Positions 17,348-24,672 of a stretch of DNA of 46,961 nt are shown here, piece by piece. Numbering within the stretch: position 1 is the stretch's first letter; every line of letters begins with the position of its first letter. Origin of the DNA: Hydrogenophaga sp. (GTDB lineage: Bacteria; Pseudomonadota; Gammaproteobacteria; Burkholderiales; Burkholderiaceae_C); NCBI RefSeq assembly GCF_019264445.1, contig NZ_JAHVAB010000085.1:1-46961 (forward strand), given 5' to 3'. The position numbers and the translations under genes were made by a program. The notes below the pieces were generated by a model. It had not been told where the DNA came from, did not search any database, and worked only from the letters and a program-made list of their open reading frames with translations.

Positions 17348-18376
17348 TCACATGGCCTTGTCGAGCTGCGCCTTGGCCAGGTTTCTCAGGTGGCGGCGCA
17401 GGCGCACGATGCCCATGTCGTGCGCGTAGAGGTGCTCGCGCTTGTTGGCGTCGGGCTCCATGTTTTCCACCGCCACGCGGTCTTGTTCGAGCACGTTCCA
17501 GTGGCGCTCTTCAAGGCGGTTCTTGTAGAGGAAGCGCCAGGCATCGCGCTGCCAGCCGCTCACGCGGCGGCAACGCCAATGGAACACGCCCGAGGTGCGG
17601 TTGTTGATGGGCGTGTAGCTGCCGATGATGGTGAAGTTGCCGCCGGGGCCGCCGGTCTTGGGGTACGGGATTTCCAGGCGCATCACATGAATGCCCAGGT
17701 CCATCCACTCGGTCCAGTCGAAGTTCACACCGCGCTGGCCCTTCTTCTCGAAGCAGAAGCCGTTGGGGATGTCGCGAATCTGGAACTCGGCCTGGCTGTC
17801 GCCCTCGCTCATGGTGTGCGACTGCTTGTGCAGGTACACGCCGTGCATCGGGTCCATCACGTTGTCGACCACGTAGCGGTAGTCACCGCCCCACTCGGTG
17901 TAGCAGAGGAAGTGCGACCACTCGGGCGAGGTGAGCTCTTCGGGCAACTGCAGCGGTGGCGCGGCATCCAGGATGGGGTTGCTCGCGTTGTAGAGAAAGA
18001 TGGCACCGGCCGCCTCTTCGGCATGAAACATGCGCGCCGGGCGCGAGCCTTCGAGCTTGCAGCCGGGGCTGCCGGGCACGCGGGTGACGGTGCCGTCGCA
18101 GCGCACTTCCACGCCGTGGTACGGGCAGGCCAGGCGGTCGCCCAGGTTCACGCCCAGTGAGAGCGGCGCGCCGCGGTGCGGGCAGTGATCTTCCAGCGCG
18201 TGCACCTTGCCCGAGGCGTCGCGCCAGAGCGCGATCTTGTAGCCCAAGCGGCGCAGCGAGATCGGGCTGTCCTTCACGAAGCCCGAGGGGCAGACCGGGA
18301 ACCACAGGTCTTTGAGGCCGACTTCCAGCACGGCGTCGACCGGGTCAAGTTGCACGTTGATGACGGAGGTGTCCAT
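17348..18376 (-). CDS. Rieske non-haem iron aromatic oxygenase, alpha subunit
   Basis: A 342-residue oxygenase. The Rieske centre is C65-x-H67 (CPHRG) and C84-x2-H87 (CPYHG). The mononuclear iron site is seen in DNVMDPMHGVYLH, with His178 and His183 as ligands. No small beta subunit is encoded nearby, which together with the phthalate-dioxygenase-type reductase next door puts it in the two-component, alpha-only group. That group includes demethylases and mono- or dioxygenases of aromatic acids and N-heterocycles. AGGAG lies upstream of the ATG. It is the third gene of the leftward operon headed by an extradiol dioxygenase. The substrate is unassigned. Confidence 0.92.
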   Translation of the reverse strand: MDTSVINVQLDPVDAVLEVGLKDLWFPVCPSGFVKDSPISLRRLGYKIALWRDASGKVHALEDHCPHRGAPLSLGVNLGDRLACPYHGVEVRCDGTVTRVPGSPGCKLEGSRPARMFHAEEAAGAIFLYNASNPILDAAPPLQLPEELTSPEWSHFLCYTEWGGDYRYVVDNVMDPMHGVYLHKQSHTMSEGDSQAEFQIRDIPNGFCFEKKGQRGVNFDWTEWMDLGIHVMRLEIPYPKTGGPGGNFTIIGSYTPINNRTSGVFHWRCRRVSGWQRDAWRFLYKNRLEERHWNVLEQDRVAVENMEPDANKREHLYAHDMGIVRLRRHLRNLAKAQLDKAM

Positions 18377-18415
18377 GGGGGTTGCTCCTGGCGGGTGGGC
18401 GGGGTTCGGCGGCGC

Positions 18416-18640
18416 TCAGGCGCCGAGGCGGGCCATTTCCTGCTGGAAGGACTGCTCCGTCCAGCGCTGGCCGTTGGGGCCCGAGGGGCCCGCTTGGTTG
18501 AGGTACTTCACCAGGCCTTCGAGGTCGTGAATGCCTTGTGCGTAGGCGCGCTCGATCGAGTCGCCGAGCAGGCCCTCGTAAGACGTGGGGGGCGCGGTGC
18601 GCGCCTGGTGGGTTTCGTTGTAGAGGTCCGGGGTTCGCAT
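18416..18640 (-). CDS. Small helical protein linked to Rieske oxygenase genes
   Basis: A 74-residue soluble protein without Cys, signal or membrane segment. It has two predicted helices around YEGLLGDSIERAYAQGIHDLEGLVKYLNQ and a conserved-looking end WTEQSFQQEMARLGA. I believe similar short proteins occur beside Rieske oxygenase genes and are sometimes labelled as recombinase-like helix-turn-helix, but I cannot confirm that here. It lies 19 bases after the extradiol dioxygenase gene and 39 before the Rieske gene, clearly in the operon. It could be an accessory or assembly factor; no function is assigned. Confidence 0.7.
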   Translation of the reverse strand: MRTPDLYNETHQARTAPPTSYEGLLGDSIERAYAQGIHDLEGLVKYLNQAGPSGPNGQRWTEQSFQQEMARLGA

Positions 18641-18659
18641 GGCGGGGTCTCCTTCGGTG

Positions 18660-19634
18660 TCATTCCGTGGGCGGCTTGACCTTGTCGGTCATGAACTTGC
18701 CGCTGGGTGCGCCGGCGTTCACCTGGCGGCGCGTGTGGCCGTCGATGCCGCCCTTGATCGCCCATTCGGCAAACACCGTGGGGCCGGGTGTGAATTCGCG
18801 CGGCTCCCAGTCGGCGGTGAGTTCGTCTTCGTCGGTGTAGTACTCCACCAGCGCGCCGGCCGGGCTCTCGAAGTACCAGAACATGGCGGAAGAAATCGGG
18901 TGGCGGCCCGGGCCGAGTTCGGTGCTCCAGCCGCTGCGCGACATGTGCAGGCCACCGCCCACCACTTCGTGCAGGTCGCGCACGGAGAAGGCCACGTGGT
19001 TCAGGCCCTTGCGCGGCTCGGGTGGCTGCAGCAGAAACAGGTCGTGGTGGCCGCCTTCGGGCGCGCAGCGCAGGAACAGACCACGGCCGGGGTAGGTGTC
19101 GGACACCACGAAGCCGAGGTGCTCGGTGTAGAAGTCACCCGTGGCCTTCAGGTCGGTCACGAAGAACACGACGTGGCCCACCTCGACCGGCGTGGCGCGG
19201 TCGTAGGCCGGGCTGCGCTGGTTGCGGCGCGGGCGGTGGCTCCAAGTATTGGTGAGCGCGCTGTCGAGCTGCACCGGGCGCTTCTGGCTCACCTGCAGGC
19301 GGATCGCCAGGCCGTTGGGGTCGGTGCAGCCCACGCGGCCATCGGCGTCCACAAAGCCGGGCTGGTGCTGCAGGCGCGTGCGGTAGAGCGCCAGGCTCTC
19401 GGGCGAGTCCACCGCCCACACCACCTCGCGCAGCGTCGGGTCGGGCTCCACGCCGGGCGGCAGGCCGGGCTTGTCGGAGTGGGCCACCACCACGCGGCAC
19501 CCATTGAGCGACTCGAACACCAGTTCCTGCGGGCCCTCCTGCACCAGCGAGAGGCCCCAGTCGAGGAAGAACTGGCGGCAGCGCGGCAGGTCGGCGGCTC
19601 CGTAGGTGATTTGATCGATGCCCGATACGCTCAT
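18660..19634 (-). CDS. Type I extradiol ring-cleavage dioxygenase (VOC fold)
   Basis: A 324-residue two-domain vicinal-oxygen-chelate protein. The second domain carries the iron triad His154 (VGHVVFF), His213 (LNHVAFS) and Glu264 (LVEYY). Further residues match the catalytic set of 2,3-dihydroxybiphenyl dioxygenase: His196/His197, His245 and Tyr254, with His and Tyr nine residues apart as in that enzyme. The first domain has lost the ligands, as expected. It should open a catechol-type ring next to the two hydroxyls. The start at 19634 has AAGGA nine bases upstream. It is the first gene of the leftward operon, so its product probably cleaves what the Rieske oxygenase or the FAD monooxygenase makes. 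Confidence 0.88.
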   Translation of the reverse strand: MSVSGIDQITYGAADLPRCRQFFLDWGLSLVQEGPQELVFESLNGCRVVVAHSDKPGLPPGVEPDPTLREVVWAVDSPESLALYRTRLQHQPGFVDADGRVGCTDPNGLAIRLQVSQKRPVQLDSALTNTWSHRPRRNQRSPAYDRATPVEVGHVVFFVTDLKATGDFYTEHLGFVVSDTYPGRGLFLRCAPEGGHHDLFLLQPPEPRKGLNHVAFSVRDLHEVVGGGLHMSRSGWSTELGPGRHPISSAMFWYFESPAGALVEYYTDEDELTADWEPREFTPGPTVFAEWAIKGGIDGHTRRQVNAGAPSGKFMTDKVKPPTE

Positions 19635-19674
19635 CTGCAGTCCTTGAGGGGCTTGGCCTTGGCGAGGGTCAAGC

Positions 19675-19709
19675 GTTTCTTTAGTAAACCCGTGTTTCTT
19701 ACTTGAAAC
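19675..19709. promoter_or_regulatory. Repeated GTTTCTT elements upstream of the extradiol dioxygenase operon
   Basis: GTTTCTT occurs at 19675-19681 and again at 19694-19700, 19 bases apart, about two helix turns. The right copy forms a perfect inverted repeat, GTTTC at 19694-19698 with GAAAC at 19705-19709. The left copy is a weaker one, GTTT at 19675 with AAAC ending at 19689. They lie 41-75 bases upstream of the leftward operon's first ATG. They are candidate sites for the operon's regulator, perhaps the AraC protein; this is inference. Confidence 0.4.
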
Positions 19710-19819
19710 GTGCCGAATTCTACCGGCAAACGCCAGACGTGGGAAGGGCCTTCGCAGAGTAATTTGCTCGGCTTTGCCCCGAGGCGGTGGCGCGCCTCGG
19801 GTGGCCGGGCGGCGCCGCG

Positions 19820-20701
19820 TCAGCCGCCGGCTTGCCAGCCACCGTCGGTCGACAGGGCTTCCTGGCGGTGCACGGGCATGAGCCAGCCGTGTTGCGGGCT
19901 GGTCTGCGCCGAGATGTCGATGCGCGGTGCGTGGGTGACCACGTTGCCAAAGATGGTGGCAAACGACGCGTCGGCCGCGTCGCGCCCGGTGCCGATGCGC
20001 ACGAAGCCCATGGGGATGGCGGTGCCCGACGGGTCGAACAGGTACCAGCGGTGGCCGATGTAGGCCTCCACGTAGGCATGGAAGTCGGTGGGCCCGAGGG
20101 CCGGATCGGCGCCGAAGTCGATGCCGGTGGTGAAACGCGCGGGGATGTTGAGCGCGCGGCAGAAGGTGATCATGAGGTGCGCGAAATCGCGGCACACGCC
20201 TTTGCGGTCGTTGAGCGTGTCCAGCGCCGAGGTCATGGAGTTGCTGGTGTTGGACTCAAAGCTCACCTGGCTCTGCACCCACTGCTGGATGGCCTGCACG
20301 CGGCGGTAGCCCTGGGGCAGCTGGCCAAACAGCTCGTTGGCCATGGCGGTCACGCAGTCGGACTGGCAGTAGCGGCTGGGATAGATGTAGGTGAGCGCCT
20401 CGGGCGGCAGCTGGGCCACGGGGGTTTCGAACACGCTGTCGGGCTGGGCGACGTGGTGGTCGATGTCCAGCGTGGCGCGGTAGCGCAGCGAGAGCGGGCC
20501 GGGCACCGCCGTGAGGCGCAGCGTGCGCGAGCGCGTGGCGGCATCGGTGTGCATGAGCAGTGGCACGGGCTGGCTGACCTGCAGCTGCTCCCAGCCCACG
20601 GTCTGCTGCGGTGCATGCGCGGCCTGCACATTGAAGATGAAATCGGCGCCAGGGGGGTTGATCTCGTACTGCAGATCGATGGCGAGGTGGATGCGAACCA
20701 T
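19820..20701 (-). CDS. Transglutaminase-like cysteine peptidase family protein
   Basis: A 293-residue protein. The N-terminal part is a beta-rich domain (residues of about 1-110) and the middle is the transglutaminase core. The catalytic triad is Cys170 in RKGVCRDFAHL, His208 in DFHAYVEAY and Asp223 in WYLFDPSG. There is no signal peptide, so it is probably cytoplasmic. Such proteins may act as peptidases or amidases; the substrate is unknown, although they are sometimes near alpha-E or circularly permuted ATP-grasp genes, which are absent here. It stands alone on the minus strand, back to back with the permease gene. The family is secure. Confidence 0.88.
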   Translation of the reverse strand: MVRIHLAIDLQYEINPPGADFIFNVQAAHAPQQTVGWEQLQVSQPVPLLMHTDAATRSRTLRLTAVPGPLSLRYRATLDIDHHVAQPDSVFETPVAQLPPEALTYIYPSRYCQSDCVTAMANELFGQLPQGYRRVQAIQQWVQSQVSFESNTSNSMTSALDTLNDRKGVCRDFAHLMITFCRALNIPARFTTGIDFGADPALGPTDFHAYVEAYIGHRWYLFDPSGTAIPMGFVRIGTGRDAADASFATIFGNVVTHAPRIDISAQTSPQHGWLMPVHRQEALSTDGGWQAGG

Positions 20702-20868
20702 GGGGGAGTCACCGTGAAGGCATGTGAACCCGCCTTGCGGCGGTGGGCAGCGCTTGCGCGCTGTGTGGTCGGTGAACGCCGGAAAACCGTTGGGTCATCT
20801 TACGCAGGGCGAGGGGCTCTCGTCGGTGCGCCAGCCCACGCAGGGCGATGGGCTTAAGCTCCCAGCCC

Positions 20869-23427
20869 ATGCGCGCGCTGCTCTCCACCTTCTCCACGCA
20901 AGAGTTGCGCCACCACCCGTGGCGCAACGCCTCGGCGGTGGTCGCGGTGATGCTGGGTGTGGCGCTGGCGTTTGCGGTGCACCTCATCAATGCGTCGGCG
21001 CTGGCCGAGTTCTCCAGCGCGGTGAGCTCGGTCAATGGCCAGCCCGACGTGGAGCTGCGTGCCCGCCAGGGCGCGCTGGACGATGCCTTGCTCGCGCGCG
21101 TGGCCGCGCACCCCGGTGTGGCGCTGGCCAGCCCCGTGCTGGAAGTGCCCGTGCAGGCCATGGCGCCAGACGGCACGCCGCTGGGCGTGAAGCTGCTGGG
21201 CGTGGACGCGCTGGTGGTGGCCGGCCTCTCGCCCGCGCTGATGCCGGTGACCGACGAGCGCCGTGGCGAACCCGACGCGCGCCGCTTCGACCTCTTCGCC
21301 CCCGACGCGGTGTTTCTGAACGCGGCGGCGCAGCAGGCGTTTGCGGGCCAGGCGCAGGTGCGCCTGCAAGGCGGCGCCACGCTGCGGGTGGCCGGCCGTG
21401 TGAACGCACCGGGCGCGCCCTTGATGGTGATGGACGTGGCCGCCCTGCAAGACCTCACGAACCGCGTGGGCCAGCTCAGCCGCATCGACCTGCGCCTGAG
21501 CCCGGGCGTGCGCGCGCCCGACGTGCTGGCGGCGCTGGCGCTGCCCGCCAACGTGATCGCGCAGCGGCCCGAGCAATCGGGCGAGCGGGTGAGCAACCTC
21601 TCTCGTGCGTACCGGGTCAACCTCACGGTGCTGGCGCTGGTGGCGCTGTTCACCGGCGCGTTCCTGGTGTTCTCGGTGCTCTCGCTCTCGGTGGCCCGGC
21701 GCCAGCCGCAGTTTGCGTTGCTGGGGGTGCTGGGCCTGTCCAGCGGCGAGCGGCTGCGCCTGGTGCTGGCGGAGTCGGCGTTGCTGGGCCTGCTGGGCAG
21801 CGTGCTCGGGGTGGCCCTGGGCACGGCACTGGCCGCCCTCGCCTTGCGTCTGCTCGGCGGTGACCTGGGGGGCGGCTACTTCTCAGGCACCACGCCGGCG
21901 CTGCTGTGGAGCCCGCTGGCGGCGCTGATCTACCTGCTGCTCGGGGTGGCCGCCTCCCTAGTGGGGGGCTGGTGGCCGGCACGCGCCACCGCGCGCATGG
22001 CCCCGGCGCTCGCGCTCAAGGGCCTGGGCACGCCGGCCCCCACCGGCGCGCGCCGCCACACGCTGGCGCGGGGCCTGGTGCTGCTGGCTGGGGCCATGGC
22101 GTTCGCGCCGCCGGTGGCGGGCATTCCGCTGGCGGCCTATGTGTCGGTAGGGTTGCTGCTGGTGGGCGGTATTGCCGCGCTGCCGCTGGGGGTGGGCTGG
22201 CTGCTCGACCGCATCGCACCGCACATCGCGCGCCACACCTTGCCGGTGCTCGCGGTGGAGCGTGCCCGGCGCCTGCGGGAAACGGCGGCGGTGGCCACCA
22301 GCGGTGTGGTCGCCAGCCTGGCGCTCTCGGTGGCGCTCACGGTCATGGTGGCGAGCTTTCGCGACTCGGTGACGCAGTGGCTCGACGCGGTGCTGCCCGC
22401 CCAGCTCTACGTGCGCAGCGTGGGCGGCGGTGGCGACAACAGCCACCTGCCTGAAGCGCTGGTGGCCGGCGTGGCCCGCGTGCAGGGTGTGGACCGCGTG
22501 GATTCGCTGCGTGCCACGCCCGTGCAGCTCGCCCCCGAGCGCCCCGCCATCACCCTGCTCACGCGCCCGCTCGACCTCAAGCCCGGGGGAGCGCTCGGCG
22601 TGCCGCTGGTGGGCAACCCGCTGCCCGCCCCGGCTGCGCCCGAGGGCGAGCGGGTGGTGTCGGTGTATGTGAGTGAGGCGATGGTGGACTTGTACGGCGC
22701 GCAGCCCGGCGGCTGGCTGCCTGCGCTGGCGCAGGCGTTTGCCGAGCCGCAGGTGCGCGGCGTGCGCTTCTTTGTGGCTGGCGTGTGGCGGGACTACGCG
22801 CGCCAGCACGGCAGCGTGGTGATGGACCGCGCCGACTTCGTGCGCCTTACGGGCGATGTGCGTGTGAACGACCTGTCCGTGCACCTGGCCGATGGCGCCG
22901 ATGAAAGCGAGGTGCGCGAGCGCATCCGCGCGCTGGCCGAGTCGCAGGGTGTGGCGGGGCAGATCGAATTCGCCTCGGTGGGCCAGATACGCGCCACCTC
23001 GCTGCGCATCTTTGACCGCAGCTTCGCCGTGACCGTGTGGTTGCAGGCGGTGGCCATCGGCATTGGCCTCTTTGGCGTGGCGGCCAGCTTCAGCGCGCAG
23101 GTGCTGGCGCGGCGGCGCGAGTTCGGGCTGCTGGCGCACCTGGGCCTCACACGCCAGCAGATCCTGGGCGTGGTCGCGCTGGAAGGCCTGGCCTGGACCG
23201 TGCTCGGTGCGCTGGCAGGTCTGGCGCTCGGCCTGGCGGTGAGCCTGGTGCTGGTGCACGTGGTGAACCCGCAGAGCTTTCACTGGACCATGGAGCTTGT
23301 GCTGCCCTGGGCGCGCCTGCTGGCCTTGTGCGGCGCCGTGGTGCTGGCCGGCACGCTCACCGCCTGGCTGGCTGGCCAGGCCGCGGCCAGCCGCGACGCG
23401 GTGCGCGCCGTGAAGGAGGATTGGTGA
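20869..23427 (+). CDS. ABC transporter permease, FtsX/LolC type (AttFG-like)
   Basis: An 852-residue inner-membrane protein with two FtsX-type permease modules. There is an N-terminal anchor at about residues 16-40, a large periplasmic domain, then membrane segments of about 250-275, 300-330 and 345-370. A second periplasmic domain with a further four segments makes up the C-terminal half, ending in a helix with RREFGLLAHLGL. It resembles fused AttF/AttG or MacB-type permeases that move lipids or lipoproteins rather than small solutes. ATG at 20869 starts the conserved N terminus; ATG at 20848 is possible. The next gene is AttH-like and overlaps its stop. The cognate ATPase is not encoded in this cluster, which is unusual. 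Confidence 0.85.
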   Translation: MRALLSTFSTQELRHHPWRNASAVVAVMLGVALAFAVHLINASALAEFSSAVSSVNGQPDVELRARQGALDDALLARVAAHPGVALASPVLEVPVQAMAPDGTPLGVKLLGVDALVVAGLSPALMPVTDERRGEPDARRFDLFAPDAVFLNAAAQQAFAGQAQVRLQGGATLRVAGRVNAPGAPLMVMDVAALQDLTNRVGQLSRIDLRLSPGVRAPDVLAALALPANVIAQRPEQSGERVSNLSRAYRVNLTVLALVALFTGAFLVFSVLSLSVARRQPQFALLGVLGLSSGERLRLVLAESALLGLLGSVLGVALGTALAALALRLLGGDLGGGYFSGTTPALLWSPLAALIYLLLGVAASLVGGWWPARATARMAPALALKGLGTPAPTGARRHTLARGLVLLAGAMAFAPPVAGIPLAAYVSVGLLLVGGIAALPLGVGWLLDRIAPHIARHTLPVLAVERARRLRETAAVATSGVVASLALSVALTVMVASFRDSVTQWLDAVLPAQLYVRSVGGGGDNSHLPEALVAGVARVQGVDRVDSLRATPVQLAPERPAITLLTRPLDLKPGGALGVPLVGNPLPAPAAPEGERVVSVYVSEAMVDLYGAQPGGWLPALAQAFAEPQVRGVRFFVAGVWRDYARQHGSVVMDRADFVRLTGDVRVNDLSVHLADGADESEVRERIRALAESQGVAGQIEFASVGQIRATSLRIFDRSFAVTVWLQAVAIGIGLFGVAASFSAQVLARRREFGLLAHLGLTRQQILGVVALEGLAWTVLGALAGLALGLAVSLVLVHVVNPQSFHWTMELVLPWARLLALCGAVVLAGTLTAWLAGQAAASRDAVRAVKEDW

Positions 23428-24644
23428 AAAATTGTCAGATCCCCACGCCAGCGATCCCTTCGACGCACGCTGGCCAAACGGTGCGCCTCCTTCCCGCCGT
23501 TCGGGCTGAGCCTGTCGAAGCCCTCACCAACCGCCGCCGCCTTCTCATCGCCTCAGCCGCGGCGCTGGCCCTGCCGCGCACTCACGCGCAGACGCCGCAC
23601 CGCCCGGGCGACGCACTCCAACCCCGCGCGCTGAGCTTCCCGCGCGACCACGGCACGCACAACGAAACCCGCACCGAGTGGTGGTACCTCACCGGTCACG
23701 CGAAGGATGCGGCGGGGCGCGACTTTGGCTTTCAGGTCACTTTCTTCCGCAGCCGTGTCGACGGCACGCAGGGCCTGCGCAGCGCGCTGACCGCGCGGCA
23801 ACTGCTGTTTGCGCACGCCGCCATCACCGACGTGCAAGGCGGCCGGCTGCTGCACGACCAGCGCATCGCCCGCTGGAACGGCGAGCCACCTGCACAGACG
23901 GCGCGCAGCGTGTTCGCCAGCGCCGAAGACACCCATGTGGTGCTGCGCGACTGGTCATTGCAGCGCACGCCCGACGGCCGCTACACCACGCGCGTGACCG
24001 GCGACGAACTCGGGATCGACCTCTCCGCCGTGCCCCAACAGGCCTGGCTGCTGCAGGGCGATCAGGGCTTCTCGCGCAAGGGACCGGACCCGGCGCAGGC
24101 CAGCTTCTATGTGAGCCAGCCGCACCTGGCCGTGCAAGGCACTTTGGCGCTGCGCGGCCAGCGCTTCGAGGTGCGCGGCACCACGTGGCTCGACCACGAA
24201 TGGAGCGAGGCCCTGCTGCACCCCGAGGCCGTGGGCTGGGACTGGATCGGCATGAACCTGCAAGACGGCCACAGCCTCACGGCGTTCCAGTTGCGGCGCC
24301 AGGACGGCAGCAAGCTGTGGGCGGGGGGCTCGTTCCGCGCGGCCGCCAGCGCGCAAAGCGCCACCGACATTTACCGCTTCAGCCCGGGCGAGGTCGACTT
24401 CAAACCCCAACGCTGGTGGACCAGCCCGCTCACCCGCGCACGCTACCCGGTCGAGTGGGTGGTGCGCACGCCCGGCGACTTCTACACCGTCAAGGCCGTC
24501 ATCGACCCGCAGGAACTCGACAGCCGCGCCAGCACCGGCACGGTGTACTGGGAAGGCCTGTCCGACCTGTTCGACAGCAATGGCAAGGCGGTGGGTCGTG
24601 GCTACCTCGAGATGACCGGCTACGCGCAGCGCCTGGTGCTGTAG
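23424..24644 (+). CDS. AttH/CrtC-like lipocalin-family exported protein
   Basis: A protein of up to 406 residues. The mature part carries the AttH/hydroxyneurosporene-synthase-like signatures HNETRTEWWYLTGH near the N terminus, and TTWLDHEWSE with GWDWIGMNLQDG in the middle. These are double lipocalin-like domains of unknown enzymatic role. A twin-arginine-like signal, NRRRLLIASAAALALPRTHA, precedes it. The only upstream start that fits is GTG at 23424, overlapping the permease stop. About 35 residues before the signal are then encoded partly by a dispersed repeat (23498-23520). The true start is therefore uncertain, because no ATG lies between 23424 and the signal. It is translationally coupled to the permease, as in att operons. 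Confidence 0.8.
   Translation: MKNCQIPTPAIPSTHAGQTVRLLPAVRAEPVEALTNRRRLLIASAAALALPRTHAQTPHRPGDALQPRALSFPRDHGTHNETRTEWWYLTGHAKDAAGRDFGFQVTFFRSRVDGTQGLRSALTARQLLFAHAAITDVQGGRLLHDQRIARWNGEPPAQTARSVFASAEDTHVVLRDWSLQRTPDGRYTTRVTGDELGIDLSAVPQQAWLLQGDQGFSRKGPDPAQASFYVSQPHLAVQGTLALRGQRFEVRGTTWLDHEWSEALLHPEAVGWDWIGMNLQDGHSLTAFQLRRQDGSKLWAGGSFRAAASAQSATDIYRFSPGEVDFKPQRWWTSPLTRARYPVEWVVRTPGDFYTVKAVIDPQELDSRASTGTVYWEGLSDLFDSNGKAVGRGYLEMTGYAQRLVL
23498..23520. repeat. REP-like dispersed repeat inside the N-terminal coding part of the AttH-like gene
   Basis: The core GGGCTGAGCCTGTCGAAG with preceding CGTTC is a sequence known to me as a frequent dispersed repeat in Burkholderiales and related genomes. It is normally intergenic and recognisable when translated as VRAEPVEA. 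Here it is read in frame as RAEPVEA just before the signal peptide. I saw only this copy in the window. Confidence 0.6.
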
Positions 24645-24672
24645 CCCCACCAAAAACCGTCACACTCTCCCC

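Noticed and set aside
20724..21863. Open frame on the plus strand overlapping the start of the permease gene
   Set aside because: Its translation is nearly all Gly, Ala, Arg and Pro, without a domain, while the overlapping permease frame has membrane helices and family motifs.
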